From contig OY292278.1 of assembly GCA_958496175.1 (NCBI GenBank), positions 18,290,001 through 18,354,000 on the forward strand: a stretch of 64,000 nt of DNA, given 5' to 3'. The stretch is from Sisyra terminalis (Eukaryota; Arthropoda; Insecta; Neuroptera; Sisyridae). The translations under genes were made by a program, and so were the position numbers. The notes below the pieces were generated by a model. It saw nothing but the letters and a program-made list of their open reading frames with translations, did not search any database and was not told the origin of the DNA. Shown one piece after another: positions 46,671 to 58,451 of the stretch (position 1 is the stretch's first letter; each line of letters starts with the position of its first letter).

Positions 46671-46910
46671 ATTACTGAGTTTTGTTAATAATTTTGATAT
46701 TTTTCTAATCCTAATCCTCATATAAATGAAAACTATTTCTTAAAATTACCCTTGAGTAATAGTTAAGAAAATAAAGGATACAGCATGTATTCTTCTATTC
46801 GTAGTTTCCACTTCTTCTATTGTATCATCACCTGGTTATTAGTTTATTCTATCGATCATTTAATTATTTTTACCAACTGATAAAAAATATTACTATGAAA
46901 CCTTTTATAG

Positions 46911-47562
46911 TTTTTTTTTTTTTTTGTGGACTATTATGTATTTTGCACCAGTTCAGCGATGTGTCGCTATATTATGGTGGTGATGGTAGGCAATTGGTCT
47001 TTAGCGGCGTTTAAGTAGCTGGAGGAGTCGAACTTCAATCCTCTGTCTTTTGTATTTTTTTATTTGTTGATTGATTCTTGATCTTGTGGTCAAACATCTA
47101 TTCTTTCTTGGAGCTCTTGTGGGAGTTTCCGCTTCACTCTTCTATGATTTATGGTTTCTCCCAAGCCTAGTTCTATTGCACTAAAACAGTTTTCTAGGCC
47201 GTTAAGGAAGTTCCTTGTGAGTGCGGTTAGAAAGTTTTTTAAGTATGGGACGTTCATTTCGTGATGAATTTGGTTGTTTCTCACATACCATGGAGCTTTA
47301 GTGATGATTCTCAAGACTCTATTTTGGAACACCTGTAGCTCATTATGATTTTTCTTGGAGGATGGAAGCCAGACTGCGCAAGAGTATGTGAGAAATGGTC
47401 TAATGACTGATTTGTATATCATCAATGAACATTCCATACTTAGGCGAGACCTTCTGTTGATAAGTGGTATAGTTGGATGAGTCGAGTGTTGGTTTCTCTG
47501 ATTTTACTTGAGATGTGGTTTTGCCAGGTTAATTTCGAGTCCAGAAGTATACCCAGATATAG
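46911..47562 (-). mobile_element. Jockey-type LINE fragment D2
   Basis: Second copy of the family at 21.5-22.3 kb. From 47562 down: YLGILLDSKLTW, HISSKIRETNTRLIQLYH; a one-base frameshift near 47455; then NRRSRLSMECSLMIYKSVIRP, SCAVWLPSSKK, FQNRVLRIITKAPWYVRNN, LNGLENC and LPQELQERID to a stop at 47090. The 3' UTR ends in 15 T (46911-46925), a poly(A) tail on the minus strand. 5'-truncated within the RT. The 346-bp open part (47090-47437) is better preserved than in D1. Confidence 0.9.
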
Positions 47563-47569
47563 ATTTTTT

Positions 47570-49985
47570 TTTGATATTATGAAGAAAAAATATTTCAATT
47601 GAAACTGGAAAGTATTTTGATGTTAAGTAGAGCTTGCTCTACTAAGTTCTATTGATTAAGCATGTAGCTTAAAAATTAAAAAAATACTTTACAGCTATTC
47701 GTAGTGACACAAGATTGTTAATGGAAAATGAGAATATTTTATAACTTTTCATTATACCAATTGAAATAATATCATTTTCATAAAGAAGTATGAAGTGTGA
47801 AAATTGTCTACTTAGCATTCCACTTGGTTCTTTTATTGAATTTGTGTGCTCATAATTCATTTCTGCAGTTACATATAATGCAATAATGCAATTACATGCC
47901 GTTACTCATAATTAAAGTAACGTAAGTAAAGATGTAAACGGATGACAGTGGCGACAGGGATGAATTTATGCGCAAACGGACGCGACAACATTCCATCATA
48001 AAAATATGATAAATGCATTTTCCATTTAGTAATGTCACATCACTTGTTTATCGCTAACGCCCATTACATAATAAATTTCCAAACACCGGGTGACAAATAT
48101 CATTTTATGTAAAAAGTTACGACCCCAAACACACGTATATGCGAAATATTCTACCGTTGATCCTCATCTTTTTGCAAATGGCGGGAGAATGGAAGAGTTG
48201 GTTAACCCTCAAGATGAATACGTTCTTCAAAGGCTGGTGGAATGGGACAGGGATTCACAGCTATGCTCTAATGCAGATTAATTTAATTCGTACTAACAAG
48301 ATATGGGCCATCCCTTGTATAATGTGACAAATAAACACATTCAATTCTCTACAGTTTCCCTATTTTGCTTTATAGATTACCAGCAAATGATACATTTTTG
48401 ATGAAGCTTAAGCTCCGAATTTCTCGTACAATTTCTACCCCCTTCTAAAAGCCAAAATTTGCTTAAAATTTAGAATATAAATGATTTATACTTTTAACAC
48501 TTTCTTTCAAACCATTCAATCGTGCTTATTTGATATAATCAACTTGATTTTATAGTCAAATATTCGGAATAATTTTAAATAAATTCTGACTAAGGTGAAT
48601 ATATTTTATGAAAAAATCACTTTTATTTATAATTCTTCATCACATCTTTTGCATTTGACGTCTAATTTTCTTACAAAGCAAAAACAAATCATTAGTCGGA
48701 CTACATAGATCACAACCAATTTTCAAAGTTTCTGATAAATTTTTTGTTTTGTTCTAATCCCAGAAAACAAATCTTAAAATACGGCAAAAAATTGCCAACC
48801 AAATATTTTGTCATTTCCATCAAAGTTAAACTATATTTCAAGCTCTACTTGAAGTGAAAATCTGGTTTTCTATCAATTTGGTGTTTTACCTGTAATCTAT
48901 TTCATCCCCTGGTATTTTAGGTACATTTCCCTTGGCACCCTCAAAATGTACACATATTCAAACATTCGGCCGCCAAATATTTAGATGACAAAATGGTATT
49001 TGACAATATATCTATTTGGAGTCTCTAAATGCAAATTGCACATACCATTTAAGGAACTTTAAATAAGTAGTCTAAAGTGGTGGGAAAATTTTTGCGAATA
49101 TAAAAAATCGATCTCAATTTTTTTAGCAAAAGTATATTTTACCCGAAATAAACGTATCCTAAATAAGTAAACGATTATTTTGATAAGTTCATCTCTTTAT
49201 AAAAACCGTGCACTTTTTCCAAGTATGCTTCATGTAAAGAATTTTTTCCATGGAAAAACGTCTTCTTATGTCCATGAAAAGTTTAGTAATAGAAAAATGA
49301 AAATAACAGCATATAGATATTAACCGTCATAGATTCTTCTATTATACTATGGAACATTCAAAGTAAGCATACAGTTACGTAAAATACGTAGGTTTAGAAT
49401 TAAGTATTTACAAGTAGCTACCCGTGATATTTTCACAGCCAGTACTGACACAACAATTGAATGAAATCGAAATGATGATGACAGTTGAAACAAATGATAA
49501 CAATCTGATAATTTAAATTTGAGACAATGGTTATTATATATTTTTTCACTCACTCGTAGGTATGTGAATATGTACATTCTTTAGTTCTTTGTCTTTGGCA
49601 ACAATCTAAATATAACTGCCTATTATTATATTGACCTCCATTAAAAATAACATCATTTCATAATCGTTTTGACTGCAAAATATTTCCTTTAGAAAGAAAA
49701 TGATTAAATGGTAAAAATAAGCCGTCAATGTTTGATGGAACGTTGAACCTTGACAATGAGGAAATGGATTGGGTTGAAAGTTTGAAATAAAAAAGGAACG
49801 GAAAAGGAATAGTAATGTGATTGAGCAGGATACAAGTTTGTGTTTTCTTGGTCCAGAAATGAATGATTGATGTTTTGTACACGGATGGAAAATTTTAAAA
49901 CCATATTGAGGTAGAAGATTACCACTTGTTTAGTACACAAAATAGATTTTGTTGAAATTAAAAACGGTTAAAAAGTTATCAACAA
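47570..49985. other. No gene recognised
   Basis: Two overlapping plus-strand frames at 48090-48327 and several minus-strand ones at 49347-49940 lack recognisable domains. Nothing else supportable. Confidence 0.35.
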
Positions 49986-49991
49986 GTTTTA

Positions 49992-50065
49992 ACTTCTTGA
50001 GAGTTTATTCGTTAAAATGACGGACTTTTAACCTGTAGACTGTGGATTCGAATCTTCTGAGAAGT
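49992..50065 (+). tRNA. tRNA-Lys(TTT)-like relic, probable pseudogene
   Basis: A 74-nt stretch with a seven-pair acceptor stem (ACTTCTT / GAGAAGT, last pair T-G), an anticodon loop CTTTTAA with TTT at 50027-50029 and four of five anticodon stem pairs, a five-base variable region, and a canonical T-loop TTCGAAT. The T stem is mostly wobble or mismatched and no D stem forms, so it is not a working gene. It may be a decayed tRNA gene or the head of another tRNA-derived SINE. Confidence 0.35.
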
Positions 50066-50069
50066 AACA

Positions 50070-50970
50070 AAATTATTTCTTGGTTTGCAAGAATTTAAAG
50101 ATCGTATGGTTTTAATGTCTAAGAAATCAAAGATCAGCATTTTTACTCGTGAATAGGTAAATCATATGCTTATTATAGCTATTTAACACATCAAATTTAT
50201 CTTTTAGATAAATTCTACACATATCACTATTCTAAGGTGAAAATACGCATATTTTCTCTATTCTCCGATTAAGTTTTATCTAATAGATAAATGCCTGTAT
50301 GTATATGTGAAAATTAACCCTTAAGGTAAAAAAAAACGAAGGTCTGGTCAAAGAAAAAAAAATACGGTTTTTCATTACCGAAGATTAAGCTATTTGAGTG
50401 GTTAAACTTCTTCTTTCAATGTTATCTCCGGAGAAGTTTCTCTGGTCAATGTGGTTAATTTTTTTCTTAAGTATGATAGGTGCAAGGTGTTAATTCTTCT
50501 TTAGTTTTTCCAGTTTTTCTTCTACAATATTTATCTAACATTAGTAGGGTTCCTAACAGAATGCGATCTATCCAAATAATTATTTTTCCTATCACCACAT
50601 TGATGATCTTCGATGGCTTCTCATTACTTTTACGATGGTAATTCAATTTGTATAATTGCTCTTTTTTATTCTTCTCCACCTCAAAAATCAAAGCTCGCTA
50701 GATACTTTCGTTCTAGTTTTTCCTAAGCATATAGAACTTTAATTTTTCAATGAATACAAAGGATCGGAAAGTAAATTCTAAGCTAATTCATTGGCATTAA
50801 CATGTAATAGTAGATAATCTCTTTTGCTTGTTTTTTATAGTTGCAGGACACAACAGAAAAAATAAAACAGAACACGTCAAATTTTCGTTGGCTTAGTTCC
50901 ATTTGATTTAATTTTTTCCGGTGAATTTTGAAGCAATTGGCATGTGTATACTAAGTTCCAAGTTATGTAA
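50070..50970. other. No gene recognised
   Basis: A 74-codon minus-strand frame (50467-50691) has a basic C-terminal half but no domain that I can name. AT-rich elsewhere. Confidence 0.35.
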
Positions 50971-50974
50971 TTTG

Positions 50975-51215
50975 GTTAATACAGATTCTTAGAGGACTAG
51001 GATCGAAATAAGCTGTTAAATCTCGATTTTTACTCGCGACGTTTCAGCTCCTTTATTGGGGCTTCTTCAGGCGTTCATAAACAATCGCTTTAACTTTGTC
51101 AACAATAACCTTTGTCATGATTTATTTTTATAGATATGATACAGTTGATAAAAAGCAATAATAAAAAAAATGATAAATTTCGATCTTAATCCTCTGAGAA
51201 TCTGTATTAATCAGT
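50975..51215 (-). mobile_element. Palindromic hammerhead-type element, 51 kb
   Basis: The outer arms ttaatacagattcttagagga and its mirror (tcctctgagaatctgtattaa) enclose one hammerhead-like core on the minus strand near the left arm. The layout and the cttaatcctctga / gaggactaggatc blocks resemble the 57.9-58.4 kb element, of which this looks like a shorter, one-core relative. Confidence 0.65.
51035..51074 (-). ncRNA. Hammerhead-ribozyme-like motif, 51.05 kb
   Basis: CGC (stem I), CUGAAGA core, stem II AGCCCC / GGAGCU with AAUAAA loop (one mismatch; here the extra A of other copies is paired to U), GAA, ACGU, C, then GCG (stem I). All elements are in type I order. Confidence 0.6.
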
Positions 51216-52390
51216 TGCCACCAAAGATTTGAAAAACTTATCATAATGTTATGTGTTCTGTTTTGTCTTGTTTTGTTTTGTGTTGGTATTCCAAGTAAAT
51301 AATTGGAAATTAGAATCAAAATTCGTTAGGTCAGTGGCATGGAAAGTTTCCATGATGAAAAATTTAAAAAAATAAAATAGGTAGATTGAAATCGTTATAA
51401 AGTTAGTTAGAAGTTTGTACATTTGTACGTCGAGTAGATATTCGTATACCACTGCGTTTTTAAAACCTCATTTAAAAATTGTAGAAAATTTTATTTGAAA
51501 TTGAAATATATTACACCAATTGCAACACTTCAATCAAATTATTTATGTATAGACATAAATATATGTAGAGAGAAGCAATTCTATTTTAAATTCTCTTAAC
51601 ATGGCAACCACTTTAACGGAAGTGACTAAATAATACGGAAATGGTGAGAGATACGAACGACACGCGGGAAATGCTTTCAAATATTCAAAAGGTCTGATAG
51701 AGACATATACGTTTATATATCGCGCAAATGTACTTAGCCTCGTTGTCCCTTCGTTGAAAATGTGGAAATATGAAAGCGAATTTTCCATTTTATATATAAA
51801 TATATATATACCTATATGCAAGTAAATGGTGGTGACGATACACACATTTGCCATGATCATTCAAATGTTCGCCGAGAAAAAATCGTAGAAAATTGCTGCC
51901 CTCAGGTATAAATAAATATGTTTTTTATCGAGTCCTAATGGAAAAATCATTATAATTTCATTTTTAAATTTGTAGATATGGAGGAGAAAAAACACGACCA
52001 AATCGTTATTTTAAAAGTAACGATCCTTTGAGCAAGTAGACTGAAAAAAAAAGATGTAAATGGAATGGCGTCTTGATTTAATCAAACTTGTTTAAAAATA
52101 TTCTGTCTTTGTTGTGATTTTCCTCGGTTTTTCCCTCTACAAAATTTAATGAGATCGATGCAATATTCTGTGATATTGGCTTTATTGGCCGTATTCAATC
52201 AAAAACTTTTGTCTATAACTGATACAACAATATAGTAAGTCGACGACGACTGTCGTGGCAGTTTGCCTCGTAAACTTTTTCAAGTAAATCCCAATGAAAT
52301 GACTCTTTGTTTGATATCTTTTTTATTTCCGACAAAGTTTATTTTGCTAAGATCTTCGGTTTGAAAACAAACAATAAAAATATAAATAAT
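51216..52390. other. No gene recognised
   Basis: AT-rich. Contains a (ta)n-like microsatellite near 51790-51812 and a gttttgtcttg repeat near 51259-51282. Open frames are low-complexity. Confidence 0.4.
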
Positions 52391-53009
52391 TAATTATTTT
52401 ATTTACTGTGCATTCACTATAAATATCATTTTTCAAACTATATTTTATACAAGGACTTACATTTTATTTAAATTCAAGCTTTTTTATTGGAACAAAATTT
52501 AAAAATTAAATCAATTCATCACATCATATTAAAATTATCAATTTAAGTATGCAAAGTTAATTTTAAGGATTAATTTACTTATTTATTGTAAGCTATCGCT
52601 TTTTTATAAATCAAGTCAAATGGAGCTTTTTCACGCTGTCGCTAGTCGCTGATTTTTGACGAGAAATGTCACGTCATTTAAATGTAACATGTGTGCCAAA
52701 ATTTGAGCGACAAATGAGGCTTTATCGGATGTCAATGTATCGATGTAACCGCTTAATTGTATAGGAATATTATTGCCAGTAATAAGTATTAGTTAAGTAA
52801 TCCTTGTAAGTAAATATTCAGCTTATGAGTAATTAATATACCGGCATTATACTCTTTTTGGAAATGTAACAATAGAGAAAATCATGCCAGGAGATAATTT
52901 AAATTCAAGCTTTGCTATTGAAATCAAATTTAAAAACTAAATCAATTCACGAAACCATATTAAAATCATCGATTTAAGAATGCAAAGTTAATTTTAACAT
53001 ACCATTTAC

Positions 53010-53447
53010 AATTCAAGTTAAATGGTGCTTTTCACGCAGTCGCTAGTCGCTAGTTTTTGATGATATATGTCACGCGATTTAAATGCAATATGTCCGCCTA
53101 AATTTGAGCGACAAATGATGACAACTTTATCGAATGTCAATGTATCGATATAACTGCTTTATTGTAATGGAATATGTATATAATTGAGAGAAATATTAGG
53201 TAATACTTGTTAGTAAACATTCAGCTTATGAGTTATAAATACGCCGGCTTTGTACTCTTTTTGGCAATGTAAATAAAAGAGAAAATCATGTCTAGAGAAT
53301 ATGAATGATATGTCTGAAAAAAGCAACGAAAAATCTAAAGAAAATATAGCTTTATCACTTATTTTTTTAAATGTTTCATTTTAGTCAAGGGACCACATTT
53401 TTCGCTGAAAACCAGCGACTAGCGATTGCATGAAAATGCACCTAACG
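53010..53447. mobile_element. MITE in array unit 2
   Basis: The left end tggtgcttttcacgcagtcg..ctagtcgcta is mirrored by the right end agcgactagcgattgcatg..aaatgcacc. This is the only array unit that keeps both ends well. A TAA follows the right end and precedes the left end, which could be a 3-bp target duplication of PIF/Harbinger type, but this is weak. Confidence 0.65.
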
Positions 53448-53714
53448 TCATTCAAAATTATTAGTAGTATATATTACTTTTGAGTTTTTTTTGTATTTTT
53501 TATTTTATTTACTGTGCATTCACTACAAATATAACTTTTTAAACAAATACTTACATTTTATTTAAATTCAAGCTTTTCTATTGGAACAAAATTTAAAAAC
53601 TAAATCAATTCATCAAATCATATTAAAATTATCAATTTAAGTATGTAAAGTTAATTTTAAGAATTAATTTACTTGTTTATTGTAAGGTATCGCTTTTTTG
53701 CAAATCAAGTTAAA

Positions 53715-54070
53715 TGGAGCTTTTTCACGCTCTAACCAGTCGCTAATTTTTGACAATAAATATCACGTGGTTCAAATTTAACAAGAGCGCCTAAATTTGA
53801 GCGACAAATGAGGCTTTATCGAATGTCAATGTATTAATTGCAAATAATAAGTATTAGGTAACACTTGTTAGTAAACATTTAGCTTATGAGCAATTAATAT
53901 ACCGGCCTTGTACTCTTTTTGGAAACATAATAATAGAGAAAAGCATAACTGGAGAATATGAATAATATGTTTGAAAAAAAACGGTGAAAAAGCTAAAGAA
54001 AATTTAGCTTTATTGCTTATTTCTTTAAATGTTACATAGCGACTAGCGATTGCATGAAAATGCACCTAAA
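53715..54070. mobile_element. MITE in array unit 3
   Basis: Same termini as 53010-53447. The left inverted repeat is damaged (ctctaaccagtcgct) and the right is clean (agcgactagcgattgcatg). Shorter by internal deletion. Confidence 0.6.
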
Positions 54071-54599
54071 GTCATTCAAAACTTTTAGTAGTGTAAATAA
54101 CTTTTGAACTTTCTTTGTATTCTTGAAGCAATTTTGAAAAGTGCTGCTATATTTTTTACCCAAAGTAATGTTCATCTAGAGATACCTACTACTATTTCTT
54201 ACCTCTTTGGAAACATAAGGTTTCCTTAAGTAGCGATTGCATGAAAATGCACTTAATGTCATTCAAAACTATTAGTAGTATATATAACTTTTGAGTTTTT
54301 TTTTGTATTTTTAAGCTTTTTTAAAAATAAGTGCTACTATATTTTTTACTGAAAGTAATGTCCATCTTAAGCTACTACAATTGCTTATCTCTCAGGAAAC
54401 ATAAGGTCCCTTTAAAAAAAAAAATCGTAATTCAAGGCTTTCCAGAAATCAATCCAATTTTAGTCAAGTTATGCATTAAAGACCGAAATAAGTATTATTC
54501 GAATGGAACAATAATCGGCGAATATGATGCATGGAGAAAGATATTCCATTGAAATGCTTCAAAAGCTTCCTTAACAACTTTAGCGACATGTGGCCGAGC

Positions 54600-55005
54600 T
54601 TTTCCGTGCTGAACGATGGCCTTTTCATGACGTCCATCAAGTTAGCACTTCATTTATGGAATTTGTAAAAAAATAACTATGAAATATTTTGGTATTTTTA
54701 CTGAAATAAAAATCATCGCTCAAATATTTTCCAGAAAACCCGAATAAACTGCTAAGTTACCGTTAAAAGCTTTTCTATAAACATTAATATTTTTGTTTTA
54801 TACACCATTAATTAGTGTTTCTATCTTTATATGCTATTTAAAGAAAAAGCTCAGTTTGAGGTTTTTCCATATAATGAAATTTCTGATTCTTTGTTTGCGC
54901 CTTCAATTGATGTTTTTTGCCGCTTGAGAGTTTCGAAAGAAAAAATTCCATTGCTTGCATATTTTCTCGGAGGCGATGGTAAATAGCAATTGAAAATAAA
55001 AACAG
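54600..55005. repeat. Decayed relative of the 24.5-25.2 kb foldback
   Basis: Contains gacgtccatcaagttagcact, aaaataactatgaaatatttt, taaacattaatattttt..accattaattagtgttt, atttaaagaaaaagctc and ttgcatattttctcgg in the order of the left half of the 24.5 kb element. The mirrored half is not recognisable. Confidence 0.55.
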
Positions 55006-55009
55006 TTCT

Positions 55010-56055
55010 TCCCTTAAATTGCGTTTTGTGGACACAAAAGTTTGCATAGAGCACAATGAAAGTATATTATTAACACCTTAGCAAAATGGTGAATATTTAT
55101 TTATCAAAGAAATGGGTAACCCTTATATATGTACATAGTTAAAGGGTAATCCGTAACGATGAATCCTGCAATAACGTAATTTTTATTTAATTCCTCAAAA
55201 CTTAATATTATACCTCATTTTATTTTTAATAGTTCACTTTAAAAAAAAATAAGTTTTTGTGATGAAGTTACAATTGCATATTTCAAATTGAAATGAAATG
55301 TTTTCCAAAAAATTTCCGTTTATGTATCTTTGCAAAATTTTATTAATAACGTGCATGTTGAAATTAAAAAAAAAATGAACAAATCAATAGATAACATGAA
55401 ATGGTTCAAATGAAATATGCTCATTATACATTTCAAAAGGTATTAATATGACGTTGATATTTTATTAAGGTTTATAATTAGCCAATTATTATAAATATTA
55501 CATGAGTTGCACTCTGATATTTAATAAAAATAACAATCACGCATAGTTTTGTAACTGATTTAAATTTAAATCAAACCTGAATCGATATGGAAAAAAGGCG
55601 GACACATTGTTGACACTCGGAAACTAAACTTTTGCAATTTATGATATACAAATTATTAATTGCATTTTATTTATTAAGTTTTTCATGATGAATATCAAAT
55701 TTTACTGTGATATTTTTCAACATAAATAAAATTCTGTGTTTTGATTATAGGTTAACGCTTAGCGATGAGGTTTTGGTTGATATCACCATAACAGTGTTAC
55801 ACTAAATTAAAGTGTTTTTAGTACAAGTATAACTTAAATACTATAAATTAATATAGAATTTTATATCATTAATAGTTTAGCAAATTAACATACTTCAATC
55901 AATAAATGAATTATTAATTTAAAAGTGGTGGATGGTGAGAATATATGCCAATTAAAAAATATGGGTTAGTTATATCAAATGTAACAATGTTTCTACTGAT
56001 TTATCAATATGAAAATTGATAAGAAAATTTATTGCAGGTAAACTCTACATATAAG
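55010..56055. other. No gene recognised
   Basis: Very AT-rich. No coding, RNA or repeat signal. Confidence 0.4.
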
Positions 56056-56058
56056 GTA

Positions 56059-57041
56059 TAGTCACCAAATTTCGTCCCAAGCTTAATTTCGCCCCCTTGG
56101 GTATCTTTTTTTTTAAATAACGCCTTTAGTTTTTATAATTTGAATTTAAAGTCAGTTAAGTCAGACAACCATTTCAAATGTTTAGCGGTGAAATGTTGGG
56201 TCTGTGTCAAGATATTTAAAAAAATAAAAAACTTGTCAAGGTAAGTTTTTGATTGAAATACTATCGATAAGGTTTAAATGGTGATGTTCTTGAATTATTG
56301 AAACGAAATTTTGCCAAAATTTGATGTTATCGCTTAAAATTAAATCGATTATATTTTCATTTAGGTTATGACATGCGGTTTTGGTTGAATACATGTTGTC
56401 AACACAACTGGCAAATTCCTAATATCGTCCCCTTACATAAGCCTAATATCGCCCCCGGGACGATATTGAAATTACTTCGTTATTCGGCAGTTGTAATTTT
56501 TCAACAGTCATTTTTTCAATAAAATATTTAGTGTGGACGAAACAGGGATCAGCACCATGGTAAAATGGGAGAAAAGTGGATAGGATGCATAAAATGTTTC
56601 CAATGGATGCATGAGGATTGTGTTGAAAATCCAGGGCCTAACTTTATCTGTTCAATTTGCTTAGAGAATTAAAATTACTTAAAGTTTAAACTCTAGGTAC
56701 ATCAATGATTAATAAGTCTGATTAGATATTGTTATTATTATGATTATACTAATAATTATATATTGTTAAAAATATAGTTTATGTTTATGTAAGTGTCCTG
56801 ATTATTGTGATCTCAATATCGTCCCCGGACGTAATTAGGTGCCCAAAAAAGAATTTTCAGAATGTCTACTTTTTTGTAAAGAATATTTTTGCATAAATAA
56901 TAAAGAATTTAACAGATTTTTTTTTATTTAAAATAATAAAGAAATGTTATAACTAAACTTTGACGTTATATTTATTCCTTTAATCGCAACATTTTTTTCA
57001 AAATTTTTATGTTTCAAAAAGGGGACGTTATTTGGTGACTC
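56059..57041 (+). mobile_element. Deleted pogo/Tigger-type DNA transposon, 983 bp
   Basis: The termini tagtcaccaaatttcgtccc and its mirror ggggacgttatttggtgact(c) form inverted repeats of about 20 bp, bounded on each side by TA (56057-56058 and 57042-57043), the target duplication of the Tc1/mariner/pogo group. Inside are two short remnants of a pogo-type transposase. GC-rich subterminal repeats (atcgtcccc, tcgccccc, near 56080-56095, 56422-56465 and 56818-56830) stand out in AT-rich DNA and may be transposase binding sites. Confidence 0.8.
56527..56672 (+). pseudogene. pogo transposase remnant: D-motif joined to C-terminal zinc finger
   Basis: FSVDETGIST (56527-56556) is the block around the first catalytic Asp of pogo/Tigger transposases. 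Immediately after it, in another frame, GEKWIGCIKCFQWMHEDC and FICSIC lead to a stop at 56670-56672. This PHD-like finger (C-x2-C, W-x-H-x2-C, C-x2-C) is the C-terminal end found in several insect pogo-like transposases. The rest of the DDE domain, normally between these parts, is deleted. The finger itself has no lesion. It cannot transpose itself; the element would depend on an autonomous relative. Confidence 0.75.
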
Positions 57042-57188
57042 TACTTTAATGTTATATCTATTGAAATGCAAACAGCAGAGCTTAGGAAACCTTCTATTTA
57101 TGAAAAATAATTTTTATAATTATATTAATAATGTTTCCACTTTATACCTATAATCAATTAGCCACTAGGTCTTCACCCATTAAATATC

Positions 57189-57283
57189 GCGTAAATTTAT
57201 GATATTTCTCGATTTACGGATTTTTATTAACCGTAGAGTCACTAAAAACCTGGGCAGTTATAACGACGGTAAATAACAATTAA
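57189..57283 (+). mobile_element. tRNA-derived SINE, copy 7, tail only
   Basis: Plus-strand copy of the SINE body: gatatttctcgatttacgga, tttttattaacc, tagagtcact, ttataacgacggtaaataac. It lacks the A and B boxes and ends in an A-rich stretch. Confidence 0.7.
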
Positions 57284-57289
57284 AAAAAT

Positions 57290-57855
57290 TACCATTTCTC
57301 CATTAACTCCATTTACTACTACTCGTTTTTTATTGCATTCCATAGATATTTGGTTCTTGGTTTTAGCTACTTCCGTATAGCTATAGTTCCGTACTATACT
57401 TCCGTATGGATTAGTACCACTTTCATAATCATTGTCTATCTACACAATTTCATTTTCTGATTAATTGTAAATTGGATCAACTATGGAGACTTTTTGATAA
57501 AGTATATACCAACCAGTAATAAATTAACAATTAAATTTAGTTAATTATGAATTACGCGATATATCATTTTGTCAAAAAATGACCTTACATCACTTTCAAA
57601 ATAAATGAAGTAAATATCGTAATAAATATGTTTTTCCAGTGAAAAAGTAATAAAACAATAGAGTGGGTTTCTCAAAAATCCTATCCGTAGCGGATATTGC
57701 GAACCTTGAGGGACAATCTTATTTTATCATCCTTATGGTGTACCAAGTTCGTATGTATTTTTCAGCCAGATACTTTCCTGTATAATGAGTTATAATACTT
57801 TTTTTTTTTAAAAAAATCTTTTATTACTGTAAAGTTTCAGATCCTCAATGATGAT
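57290..57855. other. No gene recognised
   Basis: AT-rich, nothing supportable. Confidence 0.4.
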
Positions 57856-57920
57856 AAATTGGTAAACAATATTCAGAGGATTAGGATCAATAATAATTAG
57901 TCAAAACTATTTATTACATC

Positions 57921-57959
57921 CGCGACGTTTCGGCCCGGTTATTGAGCCTTCCTCAGGCG
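57921..57959 (-). ncRNA. Hammerhead-ribozyme-like motif, 57.9 kb
   Basis: CGC, CUGAGGA, A, stem II GGCUC / GGGCC with AAUAACC loop region, GAA, ACGU, C, GCG. Minus strand, reading outward from the palindrome centre. Confidence 0.6.
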
Positions 57960-58293
57960 TTCGTAAATAATCGCTTTAACCTTGTTAAAGACAATACTGA
58001 GCGGCTCGAATTTTTAAAATAACGTCATTTTTTAAATTTTTTAAATTAACTTCATTCCTTAACTAATTTTTAATTGTTTTTGTTGAAATTTTATTTTACA
58101 TATTTTACTGAAAAAATTTTTGTGTATCTTGGGAGTTTTATTATTGTTTTTTACCAACTATACCGTATAAAAATGAATGGACAATGATTGTTTTTAACAA
58201 GGTTATAGCGATTATTTACGATATGTAAGAACTCATTGTAATAATTGTTTATAATTTTTGATATTAATAAAAATTGGCTATGGTATTTCAGAA

Positions 58294-58333
58294 CGCCTGA
58301 GGAAGGCTCAATAACCGGGCCGAAACGTCGCGG
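58294..58333 (+). ncRNA. Hammerhead-ribozyme-like motif, 58.3 kb
   Basis: Exact twin of 57921-57959 on the plus strand: CGC / GCG stem I, CUGAGGA core, GGC..GCC stem II, GAA, ACGU, C. Confidence 0.6.
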
Positions 58334-58451
58334 ATGTAATAAATAGTTTTGACTGATTATTATTGATCCTAATTCTCTGAATATTGTTTACCAATTTACC
58401 TTTTATTACCTTCTATATATTTACAATTTATATACTATGCAATGTGGCATA

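Larger units (their letters stand above)
52396..54420. repeat. Tandem array, about 0.5-0.6 kb unit, three copies plus partial tails
   Basis: Units start near 52396, 52897 and 53506. They share ttactgtgcattcacta (units 1 and 3), tttaaattcaagctt, aactaaatcaattca, tgcaaagttaatttta, cgctagtcgct, aaatttgagcgacaaatga, cagcttatgag and ctctttttgg. Two further tail-only pieces (about 54035-54220 and 54230-54420) repeat gattgcatgaaaatgcac, actattagtag and aggaaacataaggt. Each full unit carries a MITE of the gtgcattttcatg family. Confidence 0.85.
57859..58399. mobile_element. Palindromic hammerhead-type element, 58 kb
   Basis: The arms read attggtaaacaatattcag, gg.attaggatcaataataat, tagtcaaaactatttattaca, then the hammerhead core and caaggtta, mirrored at the other side. 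The right arm carries an extra segment of about 85 bp between its core and the caaggtt block. Both arms hold a complete core. No protein. No target duplication could be defined. A 51-bp stretch separates it from a Jockey fragment. Confidence 0.75.

Noticed and set aside
50467..50691. 74-codon minus-strand frame as a possible RTE C-terminal fragment.
   Set aside because: I could not align it with any conserved block in a convincing order.
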